Below, one piece after another: positions 24,550 to 36,611 of a DNA stretch of 64,000 nt. The notes under the pieces are model-generated. The model saw only the letters and a program-made list of their open reading frames with translations, was not told the DNA's origin and made no database searches. Position 1 is the first letter of the stretch, and every line of letters begins with the position of its first letter. The position numbers and the translations under genes are program-made. Where the stretch lies: positions 1 through 64,000 of the forward strand of contig MARA01000073.1 of assembly GCA_001792895.1 (NCBI GenBank). Direction: 5' to 3'. This DNA is from Lentinus brumalis (lineage: Eukaryota; Basidiomycota; Agaricomycetes; Polyporales; Polyporaceae).

Positions 24550-24647
24550 CGTTATATCTAGAGAGGCCTCACTTACTACAGAGGGCCATACATCGCCCTG
24601 GATCACTGGTTAGACAGTGGGGATATATCCTAACTACAGTATGGCCT
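24550..24647 (-). repeat. KDZ terminal inverted repeat, right end
   Basis: Partner of 11794-11890. The near-palindrome GGATATATCC at 24621-24630 is the best conserved terminal block. Confidence 0.6.
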
Positions 24648-24655
24648 GCGGAGAG
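24648..24655. repeat. KDZ target-site duplication, right copy (GCGGAGAG)
   Basis: Exact match to 11786-11793, next to the transposon terminus that begins AGGCCATACTGTAG on the minus strand. Confidence 0.9.
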
Positions 24656-27383
24656 TAGTCTGCGGGCGATGATATACCCTGCAGCACGGTGAGATAGAGC
24701 CCATCAAGAGCAGTGAGCCCTCGGTGAGACCCGGAGGCATCGAGCGTGTCGTATAGCTCCTGCATGGATTGTATGCCATACAGGCCGCCGAGAATGAAGT
24801 CGACAGCGGTGCGAGCGTAGATGAACAGTCCGTCCGACTTCTTCACCCTTCACCAGACGACGGACAACGAACGGACGCGCTTCTGACCATTCCTTGCTGT
24901 TCTCGTGTTCAGCGAACTTGGCACAGATGAAACATTCGATGTAGTGATGTGCGAGCCCGGCTCGGCTCGAAAGCCGCGGCTACGGCTCGGCCTGGAGAGC
25001 TACAACTGCAGGCCGGGCTCTCGAAGACGGCTCGGGCTCAGCTCGAGCTCGGCTCGGCCTGAGCCGGAGCCCACAGGCAGTGGCGGGCGCTATCTTCCAA
25101 CCGCCCTCCTGCGCTCCTACTGTGCAGTACTCACTGCCAGATCGCGAAGACCTACAACAAGACACGTCCAAAGACGCGTCTCGTCGCTGTCTGCCTCTGC
25201 CCCGCCCTCCTGCGCTGTTCGACATGAGGAAGCGCGGGGAGACGCGTCCTTGGACGTGTCTCCTCGCTCTATCCTCACAAGTAGCGTGAAGATGAGCCCG
25301 GTCCTCTGCATGCTCACAGCGTGAAGGCCTGCGACAAAACACGTTCATAAGCGCGTCCTGTCGACCTCTGTCTTTGCCCCGCCCTCCTGTGCTGAAAGAG
25401 CATTCATAACCACCTGGAAACGAGTCCAGGTACGGCGTCGGGTCTTCAACCTGTACAAGAAACTGTGAGTAATGCTGCTTGAAAAGCAGTCAGACTACTA
25501 ACATATGCTCACAACTCACAATTAAGCAGTCGCGGTACCATTCGTTCACTGGCGTTGATTGCTTATCCTTGCCCTACACCAGCGCTATTGAGCCGGAGCT
25601 CGAGAGCCCGGCTCGAGCTCACCGTGGTCGTGAGCCGAGCCGTCAGGCTCCCCAGGCCGCCTTGAAAGCTCGGCTCGGCTCGGCCTCAAGACGGCCGGCT
25701 TGGGGAGCCTGACGGCTCGAGGCCGGGCTCGTCACATCACTAATTCGATGTCGCGGTCTACGGAGTGACGAAAAGTCTGGATGTCGACGACGGAGATCTG
25801 TGGTTTGATGCCGGGGAGGAGAAGACGTCGTGAATGTAGTGAGGTTCTGGCCGAGAGGTGAGGAAGACGCGCAACGGAGATCCTGGCCGCAGGGCAGCCT
25901 CGGAGAGTAGCAGCCTGAGTAGCTCAGGAACAAGATCCGCGCCATCTTCTGTACATTCGTCGAGGGCGTCGACGACAACGAAGATTGGGGCATGGTCAAT
26001 GGCGAGGTTGCTGAGCGGCGCCGTGCGCACGAAGTCCTCAAACTCGTGCTTCAGTTGCTGGGTAGCTGCTATCTTGAGGTGTTCACGAGCGGCCTCAACG
26101 ACTGGGGCGCGCAAAGCTGGCTGAGAGCGAGCGAGCTGTGAGGACATGGTGGAGAAGAACTTTCTGGGAGAGTTCAGGTCTTGCACGCCGCGAGTGAAGA
26201 AGAACGATGCTCCGAGGCGGGGGCGTTGCTTGAGACGATTCGAGAACTCGGATGCAATTGTCGACTTCCCTGTACCCGCCTCACCGACGAGAACACAGAC
26301 CGGTTGAGCACCTTGCTCTGTCGTACCAAATTGCGCATCCTCCCACTCCTCCAGGCGCTTGAAGACCTGCTCACGAGTCCCTTCCTGGAACCGGGCCTTC
26401 GAGGTGTTTGCACCAGCGAGGAAATGAGCATCCTCAGCTCGTGGGATGCTGTTCAGTACGTGTTCTTCCTCTACCGGGAGAGCTTAGCTGAGAGAGACAG
26501 AAGCAGACTGATGTCGTACCGCTCAGTATCTGGGCCGCCAATATCTTCTGTTGTGCAGCGATGACCATTTGGGGACCATCTCAGCACCATAGTCTGCCAG
26601 CTTTTGAAGAGCGAGACGAACCTTGATTTCACTCGATGTCATGGTGACAATGATCTCCACTGTCACGCCTCCTTCAGTCTGACCGAGTACGTGGCATGTC
26701 ATCACCAGTAGAAGATAAGTAGCCTAATACTGGCCAACGCACCTGGAACCGCTTATGAGCTTCGGCAATCCTTTTCTCCATCTCAGTCAGCGCCTCCGTG
26801 TCGCGGCGGCTCTGGATGACCCGCCTAAAGAACGATCGTTGACTGAGCTTGTCCGCCTCGTTGCATATAGCGGCGAGCTCGCTACATGATAAGCAGTCGC
26901 GTCATCTCTCGAAATGTTCCTGACTGTTATGTTCTCGACGCACCTCCGAAGCCGTTCCACTCTCTTGATCAATTTGTCGGAGCTCGTGAGACCCTCCCTG
27001 ATCCTCATCCTCTCTGGAGACCCAGCAGGGTACTCGACGAACTCCTCTTCTATCTGCCGTGCCAGTTCTTTGAGGGTATTGATGAGCTCATTCGCCGTCG
27101 TTGCCAAAGATTCCGACGCTCTGGAATTGGACTCTGTAGCCTTCGAAAGGGGAGGCACTCGTCAGAGGACAGAGTTTACTGTTCACAGGCCCATAGGACA
27201 TACCTGCACCTTCTTGAGGGTTGCGACCAGCAGGTCCAGTGCAATGCTGAGTCCCGGTATTGGCGCAGCTGCGGTGATAACGTCCTTGCTGACTTCCAAG
27301 CCTTTCACTGCGGCGTCGAGGACGGTATTGGCCACTTTCCTCGTCTTCGACGGAAGATGCGGACTGTTTGAACGGGTCGTCAT
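24656..27383 (-). pseudogene. NACHT/STAND NTPase (NLR-like) gene, 5' part
   Basis: Exon 1 (27383-27204, MTTRSNSPHL) and the next exon from 27140 encode the N-terminal helical domain of fungal STAND proteins, about 130 residues, continued near 26880-26750 by SELAAICNEADKL. The linker RFQEGTREQVFKRL precedes Walker A GEAGTGKST (about 26294-26268), then GASFFFTRG, and Walker B FVVVDALDEC (about 25995-25965) with the SRPEP sensor. A frame change near 25815 (intron or frameshift) leads to the RHSVDRDIE segment, where the hAT element is inserted. Beyond it come KKSDGLFIYARTAVDF and LDGLYLTVLQ, then the KDZ insertion. Such proteins are intracellular nucleotide-switch receptors implicated in fungal non-self recognition. 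This allele is broken by two transposons and lacks its C-terminal repeats. Confidence 0.88.
24943..25742. mobile_element. hAT-type non-autonomous element, 800 bp
   Basis: It begins TAGTGATGTGCGAGCCCGG and ends in the reverse complement of TAGTGATGTGACGAGCCCGG. It is flanked by an exact 8-bp duplication ATTCGATG (24935-24942, 25743-25750). Eight-base duplications and short TAGTGATG/CAGTGATG-like ends are hAT hallmarks. Subterminal regions are crowded with GAGCCCGGCTC-type motifs in both orientations, and the interior has a repeated GCCCCGCCCTCCTG block (25199, 25375). There is no transposase. Removing it restores the STAND codons around DIE/CFIC. Confidence 0.93.
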
Positions 27384-28383
27384 AGCGGCGGTCGTCGGTA
27401 GGGATGAGATGGAGTCGAACGGAAACGCAGTGGCAGTGCGCTTGGTGTCCAAGCTCGAGGTGGCCACACGCGAACCGCGAGGCTCCAGCATGCGGTGCGC
27501 AAACTTGAAATTGGCATGAGAGTCGAAGACGGCCGCACAGTGGCAGATTGATGACACGTGGTGGGATAGCGCGCACGCCGATCCGGAGCAGACATGCACC
27601 ACTGGGCAGGTGTGACCAAGTCGCGTTCGTCAAGTCCTTTGCAAGTATAAAGCTGCTGGATACGTACGGCGCACTAGATCGCGCCAGGAGCCCCTCCTAC
27701 CACGCTTCGTTCGCCGAGTACCACGTTCACGGATGTGTCAGCGCACCCTCTCGTCAGAGTCGTCTTCCGCAACCGGCTGCTCGATGTGCTCCTCAATGAC
27801 CGTCACCGTCAAATATGCGCTGGTCCCGCCGACCAAATCAGTGAGCTTCGATCATTCTCTGAACATGTGTACGCTCACCGCCAAGACGTCAGATAGACAA
27901 ATCTTTCATGGGCGAACCATGAGAGCATGCAGCGCTGGTATAGCAAGGCAGAGGCAGAGGACGCGCAAGGTCGAGACCGCGGACCGGGACTCTGTATTGC
28001 GGAGCCGCTCGTCTGACACGCTGCCCTTCTGACGCGCCTATAAGAATCAATGCAGGGGGCACATCCTCGTCCTGTCTGAGAGTTTCTGAAACGAACACGC
28101 ACCGAAGGCTAGGACTCGACACGTCGCTCACGCTGCACCTGCTCCTTCTCAGCGTATACGAATTCCCCTAGTTCGCGTGTACAGATCGTTCAGTACCCGA
28201 GCAACAGGCGGCTTGTAGATAGCAGCGGAGCGGGGTATCCGGAATCGCGTGGGCCGAGTCACAATGAAATTCGTACAACATGGACGCATCTTCGGAACTG
28301 TGAGGACCCTCTTCCTGTCCGGATGAGCCCACGGACCATCTAGATGACATTACATGTGAGCATGAGTTGACAGGAACGTCGGT
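27384..28383. other. Intergenic region upstream of STAND gene
   Basis: A minus-strand frame extends upstream of the chosen STAND start (alternative Met at 27491). The rest has no gene I can support. It contains the STAND promoter and the 3' flank of the F-box gene. Confidence 0.4.
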
Positions 28384-30095
28384 CTAGTGAGTGTAGTATG
28401 GTATGGAGATCGTCACTTCTCCAACAACGGCCTGTATCCTCTCCACATAAGAGGTCGGCATCGGATGAGGAAGCTCGCCAGTTCCGCGCTTCACCTTCGG
28501 CCGATACCGCAGCGACCCAAGGGTTAGCCCCCGAGATGCCCGCATCTCCAGCGCGGACACGGCTTCCTCATACTCGGCCACCCAATCTTCCGCTCCCGCC
28601 AGGACGACGGACAATTCCAGGTTCCGCAGTGCCGGCGCGACGTCCTCCTGCGCTAGCGCAGCGAAGAGGTCCCTGCTCGAGGCGCTGTCGAGCGAGAGGT
28701 GTTCGATCTTGGAGAAGTGCCGGAGTAACCATACCCATGCCTCGCTCTGCCCAGACGCCACCGGTTTGCCGAGGGTTACGCCCAGGTCGACGAGAACGGT
28801 GGGAAGGAACGTCGGGGCGAAGCCGCGGAAGAGTCGCTGGAGGTCGAGCTCGCTGTTGCAGGGCACGGCCGCGTTCGAATGCACTTTCAGCACTGTTCGA
28901 GACGCTCCATCTGCGTCTTTCGCGAGGCCCTGGACGACATGCACAAAGTCGTATGCGGGGCGGCAGACCGTGATCCTGACCTGGTCGATGGCGGAGATCA
29001 TGGAGTCTGGGCGATTCGCGGCCGGGAGAAATCCCAGAAGGTCGTCGTACGGCGACTTCGTGCAGATCACAAGTTCCTTTACTCTGTGCGCAATTGTCAT
29101 GAAGGATTCCAAGAACGGACGAACGCGGTCCAGGCGGTCGGCAATTCTGACCAACACGAGACGGTCCAGTCGCGGGGATGGAGGATGGTGCGGGAGACCT
29201 GGTGCATTGGCGTCTGGGTCACGACGCGGAGAGGGCAGGCAAGTGTTCAAGCTCAAGTACTCCAGATCGGGACATCTTCCCAATGTCCCGAAAAGCTTGG
29301 AGACAGAGAGGGCGCATTTGCAGTGCATCTTACGCACACCATAATCAGTCTGGGTTTCTTTGCCTTTGCACGAGATGTCCAGCATGCGAAGGGACGGCCC
29401 CACCCATGCGAGCGGGAAACCAGCGCAGCTCGTCCCGAGTGAGATGAGTTTGGGGAAGCGAGCCGGGGACTCTAAGGCGATGTTTGCGGGGCGAGCGGTG
29501 AGGGCACAATGGAGCTCGATACGGAGCGTTTGCACGGAAGGGAAGCTGAGCTCGAAGAACGGGCGCATGTCGCGATCTCGGACGGCTCTGCAATCCAGAT
29601 ACAAGCTCCGGATTCTGGACAGATATGGTTCGGCCGCAGGGGTGCGGGGTGCGGGAAGGGAATCACCGTGCACGGCGAGCGCGATGGGCGTGGGGGTGCT
29701 CGGGCGAGCGCGTCGAGGACAACGGACGGGTGGTTCATGAATCTGATGTACGGCTTCCGGTCGGGTAGATATAGGAATTCCTTCCAGAATATGGGCGTGC
29801 CGTGAATGAGCTCGCGCCAGGTATGGCAAACATGCGTAAGCCGGATGGCAGCTTGAGGACTGGTCCAGGGACCAGCCAGCCGGAAGACGATTGTGAGAAT
29901 CTCTCGTGGGAGCTTCGCGTTGACAAGGGCGACACTATTGCGTATTCTCTTCAGCTGTAGCATGTGGTCGCGTATGGCGTTGATTTTGGACTCGTCCTCT
30001 TGTAGCATCTTCGAGGCGAGTTCGTGAACTTCTGCTGGTGTGAGGCCGGAGAAGCTTGCCCGCCCTTCGATGGCTACGCTATGTTCCCCGTCCAT
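28384..30095 (-). pseudogene. F-box protein gene, frameshifted
   Basis: The 5' frame starts at 30095 (MDGEHSVAIE) and encodes an N-terminal helix followed by an F-box (LPREILTIVFRLAGPW, then LTHVCHTWRELI), ending in HPSVVLDALARAP. The frame then shifts by one near 29700-29715 in a C/G-rich stretch, and continues as PTPIALAVHGDSLPAP through about 440 residues with leucine-rich, LRR-like spacing (IRSLYLDC, VQTLRIEL, LRMLDISC, DLEYLSLN, IEHLSLDS, LRNLELSV) to a TGA at 28384. F-box proteins recruit substrates to SCF ubiquitin ligases. No GT-AG pair fits the short overlap, so this is a pseudogene or a one-base sequence error; the long intact second frame favours a recent change. Confidence 0.82.
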
Positions 30096-31260
30096 TTGAT
30101 AACAATTCCACTGAGTCTGTGACGGTTAGAGACGGAAGCATCGATTACAAGCCAGTCTCACTCACCCGACGTTGACTCGGTTCGGATTCGTATCCGCGAT
30201 GCACACCTCGACCTTGAGTCCGTGAGCAGGTTTGATATGTGGCGTGAAGACCGTGCGTTGCCGTGGCGTATTAATTGGAGGATAGATGTGGTGGTAGCAT
30301 ATTCTAGACGGGGTGGTTGCGAACGCAGGGTGGTGGTTGGGGAGGAGAGGATCTTGGAGGCGCGCGCGAGCTGTGATCCTTCCTGAGGCGCGCGCAAAAT
30401 TCGCGAAGTTCCTACTACTTCCGTCGATGTTCGGCTCAGGCTCTCGCTAAACAGACTCGGCCGTATCCTCGTCTGACGGTTCCCCTGGTCGTTGGTCGAA
30501 GTTATCGAGAGACCGCGCTCGCATTGACCATCGTATCGTCTCTACAGACTCCCGGACCGTGAGGGACCACGCAACGATGAACCAAGTCATGACGAGGAAC
30601 ACACGGGGGCGGGTCTCACCCACTGCCGACATGCGGTAGGACACGAAGTACGATGTATGAGAAGACCTCCCCTGGCAGAACCGGGTGTCTTACAGATGAT
30701 GATTTAGCACGCAGCACGAAGAGTGAAGAAGACGCGAAGAAGACGCACCCCCGACCCTCAGACCTTCGACTTCGTACACATTCAGCTGCTCGTTCACCAC
30801 CTCCCCCTCGTTGGACGCGTTCATCACACACAATCCGAGCTGCCGAGTCCCCATTGTATCGCATCCGCCACGACGCCATTAGCAGAAGCTGACGACCTCG
30901 AGATCCATGCGCAGAGACACGTACCGAATGCTTCGCAGTCGACATGTCCGCCATCGCCCACTCCTCCAGTGCCTGCCAGTGCTCGGCTTCTTCGCCATAC
31001 ACGACCTCCGACTATTCAGCTCATCTTACACTCGCGCACCGAGCGGACATGAGTGAGCGACGGAGGGGTGTGGGTGCCGGGAAGGGCCATGTCTTCAGAG
31101 CAGTGTGACGTGTCGAGCTGAGGAGCGATGAGGAGGCCTGAATCGGATAGAGGAGGGAGAGAAGGTACAGACCTGTCGAGAAACCCGGGGTGCAGGTCCA
31201 GGAGGGTATCGAGGTCCGTTGCGGAGGGGATGTGCGCCCTGCCCGTCGATGCGGGGTGTC
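30096..31260. other. Region with no supported gene
   Basis: A minus-strand frame at 30644-30447 (MSYRMSAVGETRP) contains a hydrophobic stretch VFLVMTWFIVAW and could be the last exon of a membrane-protein gene. I could not connect it to convincing upstream exons. Confidence 0.3.
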
Positions 31261-31443
31261 ACGGCAGGGATCGCGGCGTTTCGGACGGGCCAAAAGGCGT
31301 GCAAACAGGCGAAAAGTCGCCGCGCGAGGTAACCTTTCAACCGCCTTTTCTCCCTTTCCGAGCAAAACGGGACAAAAGGTAATCTCGGACGGCGTATTTA
31401 CCTCGACTTTTCGCCCGTCTGAAACGCTGAGATCCCTGCCGTG
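31261..31443. mobile_element. Foldback MITE of about 183 bp
   Basis: The ends are long imperfect inverted repeats: CACGGCAGGGATCGCGGCGT on the left against CACGGCAGGGATCTCAGCGT read from the right, continuing into TTTC-GACGGGC. A second, inner pair (GGCGAAAAGTCG and GAGGTAA) extends the hairpin almost to the centre. A short TGT/GTGT direct repeat flanks it. No coding capacity. Confidence 0.75.
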
Positions 31444-34427
31444 TGTGCGATGAACCGGTCTGCTGCGTACGCTGGGCTCGTTTGCAGGCTGGGCGAGCTG
31501 CGTGCGGTATCCGAGGAATCTGCCGATTCCGTCCATATTCAATTCATCAAAACGCAAACGCGAAGGCGGTAGAAAAGCGAAGAAGAGACGACGTACAGAG
31601 CGACGAGCCCGAATCAGAGCACGGGCCGGGGGGGGGAGCTCCGAAATCCTCGTGGTGACAATGTTCGGACCATTCCACCACCAGACGAGCACAGGGATCC
31701 ATCCGTGCCAAGAGCCAAAAGAGAGGGACGTACACTCCGCCTCGTCTCCGCGTGCAGTGCCGCCGAACCTATGTGCCCCGTGCGCAGCCTTGTAGTACGC
31801 CACCGCCGGGGATCCTGTGCCCCAGAAAGAGAGGACGGGCACCCTAGTCGCTCTCCCCAACCCCCAGGCAAAGTGACGACCGGCTCGCTGATCTCGACGC
31901 CCGCGAGGGCGTCCACGCCTCTCTCCCAGACCGCGCAAGGATAGCGGGGTGCCGAGGGCCCCGCGGAGAGGACGAAGAGGTGTGCGACGAGCGGTTCCAG
32001 GTCTTGCGCGGTCTATGTACGTCGACCGCAAACAGGCGACGACCTGGCGTGTCGTGTCCCCGCATTCGATGACCTGCTGCCGACGCCAGAGCGTACACGG
32101 TACCGAACCCAAGAAGCTCTCGCCTCGCTGCGACCGCGGCCAGGATGTCCTGCATCTTACAGGTGAGCACGATACGTGTACCTCTCGGGGGGCGCATACT
32201 AACTGCTTCACGTTTCGCTGCTCGAGACTCTGGAGAACGGTGTCTCCGTGCTCTGTTCGCATGACCACTCCGCCGGGATCTGGCGGTGGCATGACTCGCA
32301 CCTCGCTCGACGTCCTCAGCGCTGTCTGTTCCTAGTCGCTCTTCTCCCAGAGCACGACTCCGGGCGTGTCTCCCCGTTTTCCCCCGCTTGCAGCTGGCGG
32401 TCGGGTCTCGGCATCCGAGCACGCTGCTCATGGGACATGGCTATACGTCGGCCGTCTTGGATACCCGCAGTCTGCAGATGCAATCTGTACATCGAAGACG
32501 TCAGTCAGCATTGGACCGGGAGACGAGAATCCGAACTGGCTGCCGAGCTCAGGCTGTCCTCACACCCAGTTCATGACTCGGACATACCGGCAGGTCCGTC
32601 GCTCCTGCTGACGTTCCCGGGGCCAATCTCTGGATGGTCTTCTGCGCCATTCGCGCGCATACAGCTATCATGGTCGACTGCGCGAAGAGGAAGAAGGGCA
32701 ACCACCAGCTACTGGCTAGCCTGCGTATTTGCTACGTAAATGACGTCTCAAACGGGCGGAGGGCGTGCTGGGCCGTAGCTGGGAGGTGACGTTCTGTGTT
32801 CAGCCGTGGGCGCGGCCGGGGGATACGCATGTGCGGGCGGGGAGGGTTCCTGCAGTGCGGAGGAGATAGAGATGGAGTTCATGGTCATGAGGGTATGGCG
32901 GGAATGGATGAGCTCACCTCTGGCACACGCGACAAGTGCTCGGACGTCGTTGTTGCGAAGCTCTCTCGAAGAGTCGGTCGACCACGACCACGAGCCTTGG
33001 AGCATGCGGACGAGGACTTCTGGAGCGTCAAGGGCGAGTTCTACGCGTATGTTGCGGTTCTTGCACTTCATGACGGCCGTGCGGTCTTAGGCTGTGGGCC
33101 TGGAGACACGCTGCGTCTGCGATAGAGAGAGATCGCGAAGACGTAGATACTCACCTATTGCACAGTAAGTATTCCATGAGTTCTCCGGCTTCCAATCCCG
33201 ACAGCCCACAGGGCTCGTCTATCCCGCTCATTTGCATCGCATCGCGTCCGGGTGAGTGTTCCTCTTGGTGCGGGTGGATCCCAGTTGAGAGCTCGTGAAG
33301 TCTGAGAGCGTACTTAGTTCGATCACGGAGAGAGGGTGGCGGACAGTTTGCCTTGGGTTAGGGTTCCAAGCACTGTTCTCTCCTGCGCGACGTCATCGAT
33401 CTGGTTGCTGGACTTCTCTGAGCTGACTTCTGGGACCCCTCGACTTGGCAGCTGGGCAACCAGTCGTACTCTGGTGGCAGAGCTTGGAGAGCGCAGTCGT
33501 GCTCCAGCAAACGCTGTGAGCAAGAGCTGCGTGCCGCGTGTCGAGCGTGGTCCCGAGTCGCGGCCTGCGCGGACATCCGCTCGCTCTCTGCTCGACTTCT
33601 GGACGGCCGCTGTGACGCGTTTCACTTCGAACTTGCTCAGCAGATCTGCAACGTCTGTACGTCCCACTGCCTGCGTGGCTACGTCTGCCCCCTGATGCAA
33701 GCCTGCGCTCGACTCTCCCTTGTGAGTACTTGCGCGTTCATGCCCGTCTCTGTCTGCCCTCGCCCTTCCCTCCTAGCCCTCCGTGCTTCTATATGCCACC
33801 TTCGCGTCTTCGGCGGCCCGGGTGCCGTGTGGCATGTACTATAGCTCGCGTTTCTGCCTGCGCACAGTCCTCGCTCCCTAGTCTTCTCCGGTCTCTAGCC
33901 GTCAGACCCCCGCCGCATTGGTGTAGACGCGTCCCGGAATCGTACAGCAGTCGATCCAGCTCCTAGACTGCTGCCCGGACGCCCCAAGTAAGCACGTCAT
34001 TCCATCCCGTCAACCATGCGTAGCCAAACACGCTTCAAGTAGCGGTAAGGAGGTATATTACAGATGGTACGTCTACACTCCGTTTACGCTGCTACACCAC
34101 TCCCTGCTGCCGCTCCGCCAGCCTAGTGGCTCCTCTCCGTACCTGTCTCCCTCTCCCTCTTCTCAACACTCCTGTCTCCCCGCATCGCTCACCGCCTGAT
34201 CACGACGCGCTCACCAGCAGCTCCGCATCCCATCCCATCCCAACCTCACGTTCGCCGCGACTCCGTGTTCGGTATCAGTCAGGAGAGTTACGAAGCCGTC
34301 CGTGAGAGAGGGATGATCAAGGTGAGTCTTCTCGAGTGGACTTCGGGTACCGGGCGTCGAGCGAGGAGGGCGAGCTGGCGAGGGAGAAGAGGGCCGGCTG
34401 CCCAGTGCGGTATGTGTACCCCCACAG
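31444..34427. other. Degenerate region, no convincing gene
   Basis: Long frames here (for example 31021-32301 and 31844-32431 on minus) overlap in several phases and look composition-driven. A minus-strand frame at 33071-32748 (MKCKNRNIRVELALDAPEVL) looks more protein-like, but splicing to an upstream exon (MQMSGIDEPC, from 33237) does not keep frame. I leave it uncalled. Confidence 0.35.
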
Positions 34428-34636
34428 TGTAATGGCTAGGCTGTCGAGGGCGGGCTAGAGACGAGTCGAGGACATGACATTCGAGGGACTAGGCGAGCTA
34501 CAAGACGAGTGAGGGCGAGAGACGAGTTAACCAAGCCATCACTGGCGTTGGTTTGGCAAAGAGAGCGTATCGTAGAGACGGGCGGTAAGTATGGTAATCC
34601 GAATCAGGTAAGTCACGAGTAACGGTAGCCGTTACA
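34428..34636. repeat. 5' LTR, 209 bp
   Basis: Starts TGTAATGGCTAGG and ends GTAGCCGTTACA. Near-identical to 36612-36820. Confidence 0.93.
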
Positions 34637-36611
34637 CTATCTCCTCCTTCAAGCTGCGGCTTGAGGAGTGGGCGACGAGAGACGTAGCTATATCGTAAGT
34701 AAGCTAGTGACTAAGGCAACGAATGACTAAAGTAAGAAGTATGAGGTGGGACAAAGGATGCGAGACAGAACAGGATGGCGAAGCAGAAGCAAAGACAAAG
34801 ACAAAGACATAAGTGGTAGCGACGTAGTGCGTGGACGAGGTACCATAAATGAGGAGATGCGAAGTATCGTGGGGCGTAGTCGAGGATACAGGGGATCGAG
34901 ACAAGAACGAGACGAGAGACGAGAGATTGCCGCTTGTACCAAATCGATGGCTACGTGGGCTTCCAGGGAGAGCGACTCCTCTGGACCAAGGTCGAGAGTC
35001 ACCAGGGGTAGAAGGTTCCCTGCGTGACGGGGTGCAATGCGTCAGTTAAGACCGTAGCCTAGGCCTGACCAAAGCGGAGACAAGACAAGACGAGAGCGAA
35101 GCCTCGCAGCACGTGGACCGTAGCCGCTGCGTGCGTACGAGCTCCGAGAGGCCGAGAATACGAGGTACTGCGTGGTTATGACCGCAGCCAAGGCCCACGA
35201 GTCCAAGCGGGTGACGAGGAAGCACTGGGAGACGAACAAGAGTAGGGTCGAAGGACATGGGATGTGATGCGGGGACGGTGGCTGAGAAGTGACGAGAGGG
35301 GGACAAATCCGACGAGGTCGGCATGCGGACGTGGAGAGGTGTGTTTTGTGATTGAGAGGGATAGCGGGGATGTCAAAACTCGAGGCGCACCGGGGTGACG
35401 TAGGTCCAAAAAGGGTCGAAAAGCGTCAAAGGAATGTGTAAGGATGGTGTTGCAAGCTTGAAGCCGGAGGCGCAAAATTTTTCGAAAATGCGCAGAAGTG
35501 TCGAGGATCGCCGCTCGTCCCGAGGCGGCGTCCGACGTGAGGTTGAACGCGCCGCCGCGTGTGCGCGCAGCGTCACTGAGGAGAGAGGAGGACGCCGCCG
35601 GCTTGTGCCGCGTCGTCCGAGAGTGTGTGCACGTCGCGCGTGTCCGCTGCGACGGCCAGGAAGGGGGAACGAGCGCGCCGCGTGCTCCTGCAGCGCCGCT
35701 CGGGAGAACAGAGGACACGGAGGGAGACCTGCGTCGTCGCGAGGTCTTCCGCCTCCGCTCCATACCTGCGTCGACACGCCGACTGCGCTCCGGCAGTCCT
35801 GCGTGCCCTTGTCCTGCCTCCGCTACGTCGCCTGAGGTCTCCAGGGCGACGTCCGCGTCGCTTTGCTCCTTGTCCGCGCCCTCCGGGGGCTCCGTGTCCT
35901 CGCCCTCTATCCCCTCTTTTTCCGCCGAGGCTTCTCTCTCGGGACGAGAGAGAAACGAGGCGCATTTGAAAAAAAATCTGGGGTTCGAGGGGTGGGGGGC
36001 GGGCAGACGGTGAGTTTGACGCAAAAAATGGGGAGTGGAGTAGCGTTTTGCGGGAATCTTGAGTGGAAGCAGTGGGGATGGCGGCGAGGTGTCGGGATTC
36101 AAAAGGGTACGGGGAGGGGTCCGAAAACAAAATCAAGAATTAAAAAAGGTGACGAACGATTGACCGTAAACCAAAAGACTCCAATGGCGCGTCTCCAATG
36201 GATTTGGAGCGCGTCGTGCGGTACGATCGCGGCCCTGACGCGGTGGATCCGAGTGGGTGCGAGTGCGAGCGAGGAGGGGGGTGGAAATGGACTTGAACAG
36301 ATGAAGAAGGGGCCGGATTGGGATGTCTGCACGCGGCCGTCGATGTTCGAGGATGCTGCGCGCGTCACGAAGGCTTGAGAAGCCTGCAGTAAGACGGGTT
36401 GAAGCGCGAGCTCGAGATAGGGGCTGAGGATGATTGGCGTGCGGTGCGAGACGTCGTGACTGGAAGAAGCCGAAGTAATGAAGCTTGAAAAGGGCTCATA
36501 GGAGAAGCTAGAAAGAATGGAGAAGATCACTGCAGGCAATTGCGAGTGATAGAGCATGAACGAGGGCCAGAGACCGGGCTTGAGCTCGCTAGTTTGGGGG
36601 CCAAACCAAAC

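Larger units (their letters stand above)
11794..24647 (-). mobile_element. Complete KDZ-superfamily DNA transposon, 12.85 kb
   Basis: The element is bounded by an exact 8-bp target duplication, GCGGAGAG, at 11786-11793 and 24648-24655. Its ends are imperfect inverted repeats: a CAGTAG/GATATATC-type block followed by a shared GATGTATG about 50 bp in. Removing the element and one duplication copy joins the two parts of a NACHT/STAND gene in frame. Eight-base duplications are established for Zisupton/KDZ elements, and a KDZ transposase is encoded inside (13790-17649, minus). Cargo in this copy: a 667-aa protein (plus), an Ala/Pro-rich protein, a 234-aa protein and a small ORF (all minus). The transposase of this copy has a 1-nt deletion near 17431, so it is probably not autonomous by itself; the inverted left copy keeps an open transposase. 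Confidence 0.88.

Noticed and set aside
31021..32431. Long minus-strand frames of 426 and 195 aa
   Set aside because: They overlap in different phases, are Arg/Ser/Gly-biased and show no domain; they arise from GC-rich composition.
32748..33237. Two-exon gene with MQMSGIDEPC and MKCKNRNIRVE exons
   Set aside because: No GT-AG pair joins the two frames in phase, so the model was not called.
35176..36102. 308-aa frame inside the LTR element, as a possible gag
   Set aside because: No zinc knuckle, capsid-like region or pol follows; it is Ser/Arg/Pro-rich and antisense to similarly open frames.
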